A stretch of DNA of 5,413 nt from Thermoplasmatota archaeon (GTDB lineage: Bacteria; Pseudomonadota; Gammaproteobacteria; Burkholderiales; Thiobacillaceae), in assembly GCA_023475455.1 (NCBI GenBank), contig JAMCVR010000075.1, forward strand, positions 1 through 5,413, read 5' to 3'. Both the position numbers and the translations under genes were made by a program. The notes under the pieces are model-generated. The model had not been told where the DNA came from, did no database searches, and saw only the letters and a list, made by a program, of their open reading frames with translations. Shown piece after piece: positions 3,049 through 5,413 of the stretch; the stretch's first letter is position 1, and every line of letters begins with the position of its first letter.

Positions 3049-5413
3049 CCCGCTCGGATCCGTCGCATTCACCGGATCGTTGCTGACATAGGCGTACTGG
3101 TTCAGCCCGCCCTGCAATCCGATGGGATCGCGGCTTATGAAGCGTCCGATGCTCGGGTCGTAGTATCTGGCCCGGTAATAGATCAGCCCCGTCGCATCCG
3201 GCTCCCTGCCCGTGTAGCCGTACTGCGGGATGCTTGCTCCCGCGCTCTGGGTCTTGTTCCCCCACGCATCGAAGCGCTGCAGCGCGACGGTCTGCGCGCC
3301 GCCGTCGAAGGACAGCGCGGCCTCGGCGATGAGCACGAGGTTGCCGCTTTGCACCCCCTGGACGAGCACCTTGATCGCGTCCCCCGTGGCGTTCGCCAGT
3401 ACGATCTCGGGGCTGTCCTGGGTGTTGCCGGACAGCGTGCCGACCGTGCTCCACACGCCGCCGTTCCTGACCTGGACTTCGGCGTTTTTCGTGGTGTAGT
3501 CGGCGAGATAGCCCTGCACCTTGTAGAGCTTGACGCGGCTCACCGTTTTGACGGCGCCCAGTTCCAGGGTGAAGGTGGCGGGGTTGGTCGCCAGGCTGGA
3601 TGAACTGCCCGCCCAGAAGCCGGAAGTCCCTGCGGTGTCGCCATCGATGAGCTTGGCGGGCGGGTAGCTGGCGGCATTGTAGCTGTTGGTGGCGGTGACG
3701 CTGACGGCCGTCACGGCGCCGGCGGCGGCGATGTCGCCGAAGAAGGCCACGACGCTCCCCAAGCCGTCCTGGGCGTAGTAGCGGGCGATGGCGTCGGGGC
3801 CGCCGGTGCTGCCGCTGGTGCGGATGAGCGGGTCGTCCCAGGCGGGGCCGTGGGTATAGACGGCCTGGGGGGCGCCGGACGGGGCGGCGGCGTTCCATTC
3901 GGCGTGGATGTCCGGGCCGTTGTAGAGCCAGCTTGTGCTCTGGCCGGAGACGGTTTTACTGATCCGGCGACCCTGGGGGTCGTAGGCGTAGGTCTCGGCG
4001 CCGATGCCGGCGAGCCGGTCGTCGGGGGTCCAGACGAGGGTCTGGCCGGGGCGGCTGGTCTGGTTGCCGTTGGCGTCCCAGGCGTAGCTGGCGACGAGCG
4101 GGCCGGTGTCGCTGCCCTGGCGGATTTCGGTGAGCTGGTTGGCGGCGTCGTAGACGTAGGCGAGCGTGCTGCCTGCGGCGGTGCGGGTCTTGCGGTTGTC
4201 CCAGATGTCGTAGGTGAGGGTTTCGTCTGGTGTGCAGGTGCTGTAGGCCGAGGTGATGCAGGTCTGGCTCTGGGTCAGCCGGCTCAGGGCGTCGAAGCCG
4301 TATTGCAGGTATTTCGTGCCGAGGCTGCCGATGGTCTCGGCGTGGCGGGTGCGGCGGCCCAGCGTGTCGTACTGGTACTGGTGGCTGCTGAGAACGCTGT
4401 TGGCCGCCGTGCGGTTGGTCAGTTCGGCCAGGCTGTCGTCGGGGTTCCAGGCGTAGCGCGCGGTGGTGCCGTTGGGGAACCACTTTTCGGTGAGGCGCCC
4501 GCCGGCGTCGTGACTGAAAGCCAGGTAGTCGAAGTTGGGGGCCCAGATGCCGATCAGGCGGCCGGTGCCGTCGTACAGGTAGTCGGTGCGGTGGCCGTCG
4601 CTGTCCTCGACCATGTTCAACAGGCCGCCGGGGCTCCAGTCGTGGGTCAGGGTCTTATTGCCCCGGGAGTCGGCGATGCCGATGACGCGGTGGGCGGCGT
4701 CGTAGCTGCGGGTCTCGGTGAGCGCCGGGTTGGTCTGGGCGACCTGGGTGGGCTGGCCCAGGGGGTTGCGGGTGACGGTCTCGGTCTGGTACACGCTGCC
4801 GTCGGCGTTCCTGACGGTGCGGCTGGCGAGCTGATGGCCGTAGCCCCAGGTCATCTCGATTGTCTGCCCCTTGGCGTCGGTGGCGGCAAGCACGTTGCCG
4901 TACCGGTCGAAACTCCAGGTCCGGCTCTTGTTCAGGGCGTCGGTTTCCTTGACCTTCCAGCCGAAGTCGTTGTGGAGGTAGCTGACCTGTTTCTTCAGGT
5001 TGGGGTCGGCGCCAGTGAGGTCGCAGGACGGACTGGCGGTGTCTGTGGTGCTGCCGGCCCAGATTTCGGCAAGATGCCCCAGGGGGTCGTACTTCATGCA
5101 GGCGACGGGGTTCACGCCGCCGACCGCCGGACCCACTTCGCGCACGGGACGGTTCAGCGCGTCGTAATGGGTCTTGTCGACTTGGCCTGTATTGTCGGTC
5201 ACCTGAATGAGGTTGCCGTTGGCGTCCCAGTCGGAAGACGTCTTGCGGCCCAGGGCGTCGATGGTTTCCTTCAGCCGGCCGTTGCGGCTGGCGTCCCACC
5301 AGGTCTGGGTGCGGGTGTTGCCGTTGGGATCGGTGACGGCGCGCACCCGCCCGCTGATGTCGAGGCTGCGGGTGACGCTGTTGCCTTCCTTGTCGTAAGC
5401 CGCCACCCAGCGG
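2308..5413 (-). CDS. RHS/YD-repeat protein with inserted F5/8C domain and glycine-zipper C-terminus (5' end outside window)
   Basis: Rhs proteins form a large YD-repeat shell around a variable C-terminal domain, often a toxin delivered to neighbouring cells. Residues are counted from the GTG codon at 5406-5404, which is not the true start because the frame continues to the window edge (RW precedes it). Residues 1-500 are YD repeats, for example YDPLGHLAEI, FDALSRLTQS and YDAANQLTEI. Residues 545-552 (AQDGLGSV) match the core's 'DxLGSV' motif. Residues 565-702 are an F5/8C-like insert. Residues 703-786 are the core end: RFDAWGN, YGYTGREPDATGLIYYRARYYDP, SRDPIGLQGGLNQYAYVSNDP and TDPSG, including D760 and D783 at the positions of the self-cleaving aspartates. 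Residues 787-1032 are the variable C-terminus, with glycine zippers and then a Ser/Pro-rich tail. No secretion signal, PAAR or VgrG part is visible, so the delivery route is unknown. Toxin function is inferred. Confidence 0.93.
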   Translation of the reverse strand, partial: RWVAAYDKEGNSVTRSLDISGRVRAVTDPNGNTRTQTWWDASRNGRLKETIDALGRKTSSDWDANGNLIQVTDNTGQVDKTHYDALNRPVREVGPAVGGVNPVACMKYDPLGHLAEIWAGSTTDTASPSCDLTGADPNLKKQVSYLHNDFGWKVKETDALNKSRTWSFDRYGNVLAATDAKGQTIEMTWGYGHQLASRTVRNADGSVYQTETVTRNPLGQPTQVAQTNPALTETRSYDAAHRVIGIADSRGNKTLTHDWSPGGLLNMVEDSDGHRTDYLYDGTGRLIGIWAPNFDYLAFSHDAGGRLTEKWFPNGTTARYAWNPDDSLAELTNRTAANSVLSSHQYQYDTLGRRTRHAETIGSLGTKYLQYGFDALSRLTQSQTCITSAYSTCTPDETLTYDIWDNRKTRTAAGSTLAYVYDAANQLTEIRQGSDTGPLVASYAWDANGNQTSRPGQTLVWTPDDRLAGIGAETYAYDPQGRRISKTVSGQSTSWLYNGPDIHAEWNAAAPSGAPQAVYTHGPAWDDPLIRTSGSTGGPDAIARYYAQDGLGSVVAFFGDIAAAGAVTAVSVTATNSYNAASYPPAKLIDGDTAGTSGFWAGSSSSLATNPATFTLELGAVKTVSRVKLYKVQGYLADYTTKNAEVQVRNGGVWSTVGTLSGNTQDSPEIVLANATGDAIKVLVQGVQSGNLVLIAEAALSFDGGAQTVALQRFDAWGNKTQSAGASIPQYGYTGREPDATGLIYYRARYYDPSIGRFISRDPIGLQGGLNQYAYVSNDPVNATDPSGEIVVNAAGAAVGAGYGAVSGGISGAIVGWNAPTASGGFLARSQNALIGFGAGIVTGGIVGGAAGFVLNPALAASAPITVASGVAGGLMSNLGTTTARQLMNQQPVHPLANLNWQQGGIILTSAAGGAAGVATARLLTGLASSTTAFVGGESLAMPGSLAEAVAGGLGAGYAESSVSSSSPLSLNPAGSFGSSNNMQVLGIVTPGWSTAGKQSLPAMADPLPPASSCFACATNSTSYASSVVFKPPK
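3301..3714 (-). other. F5/8 type C (discoidin-like) domain inserted in the Rhs core
   Basis: Residues about 565-702 of the Rhs protein read as a galactose-binding-like F5/8C domain. Visible landmarks are YPPAKLIDGDTAGTSGFW (the 'A..liDGd..T.W' opening), FTLELGAVKTVSRVKLY (the 'LG....v..v.ly' strand), AEVQVRNGGVWSTVGTL, and a closing IKVLVQG / NLVLIAEAAL strand pair. Such domains commonly bind carbohydrates or lipid headgroups at cell surfaces. Flanking it are DGLGSVV (547-553) and LQRFDAWGN (709-717). These are usually separated by only a short linker in Rhs cores, so the domain appears as a clean insertion into a core loop. The ligand cannot be read from sequence. Confidence 0.75.

Noticed and set aside
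2981..4483. Long minus-strand Arg/Pro/His-rich frames (2981-3898 and 3956-4483)
   Set aside because: They are alternate frames of the GC-rich YD-repeat coding sequence and show no family resemblance.
2308..5413. Repeats in the rhs gene as a CRISPR array or tandem DNA repeat
   Set aside because: The repetition is at protein level (YD repeats) with variable DNA and no uniform spacer or repeat lengths.

Overview
The window is GC-rich, with dense coding on the minus strand and one mobile-type gene on the plus strand. GC richness, a full-length Rhs/YD-repeat protein, a DDE integrase-core transposase and an ORF6N-family gene remnant together suggest a proteobacterium, probably beta- or gammaproteobacterial. 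This is an inference from gene-family style; no rRNA or housekeeping gene is present to fix it.

Layout from right to left, along the minus strand. Positions 5413 to 2308 hold the C-terminal part (at least 1034 residues) of a large RHS-repeat protein whose N-terminus lies outside the window. It has about 500 residues of YD repeats, then an F5/8 type C (discoidin-like) domain set inside the last part of the RHS core. The conserved core end follows (RYYDP, DPIGL, NDPVNATDPSG), then a variable C-terminal region dominated by regular glycine zippers. Its stop codon overlaps by one base (TGATG) the start of a 209-residue protein with about four membrane segments (2308 to 1679). The pair has the layout of a polymorphic toxin C-terminus followed by its immunity gene. 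Here both partners look membrane-embedded, so the working hypothesis is a membrane-acting (pore-type) Rhs effector with a membrane immunity protein.

Positions 1 to about 1650 form an accessory zone. A 60-codon remnant on the plus strand (1464-1646) matches the C-terminal tail of ORF6N-domain phage-type proteins, but the ORF6N domain is missing. To its left is a roughly 200-base purine-rich non-coding stretch. Before that is an intact plus-strand DDE transposase/integrase-core gene (311-1213) with a perfect DD35E triad but no inverted repeats that I could find. A 109-base divergent intergenic region with nested TGACA/TGTCA inverted repeats separates it from the 5' end of a minus-strand gene for a probable exported protein (201 to 1, running off the left edge).

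The Rhs protein and membrane protein are the only genes here that clearly work together. The transposase, the ORF6N fragment and the exported protein show no direct functional link to them beyond marking an accessory, rearranged locus.
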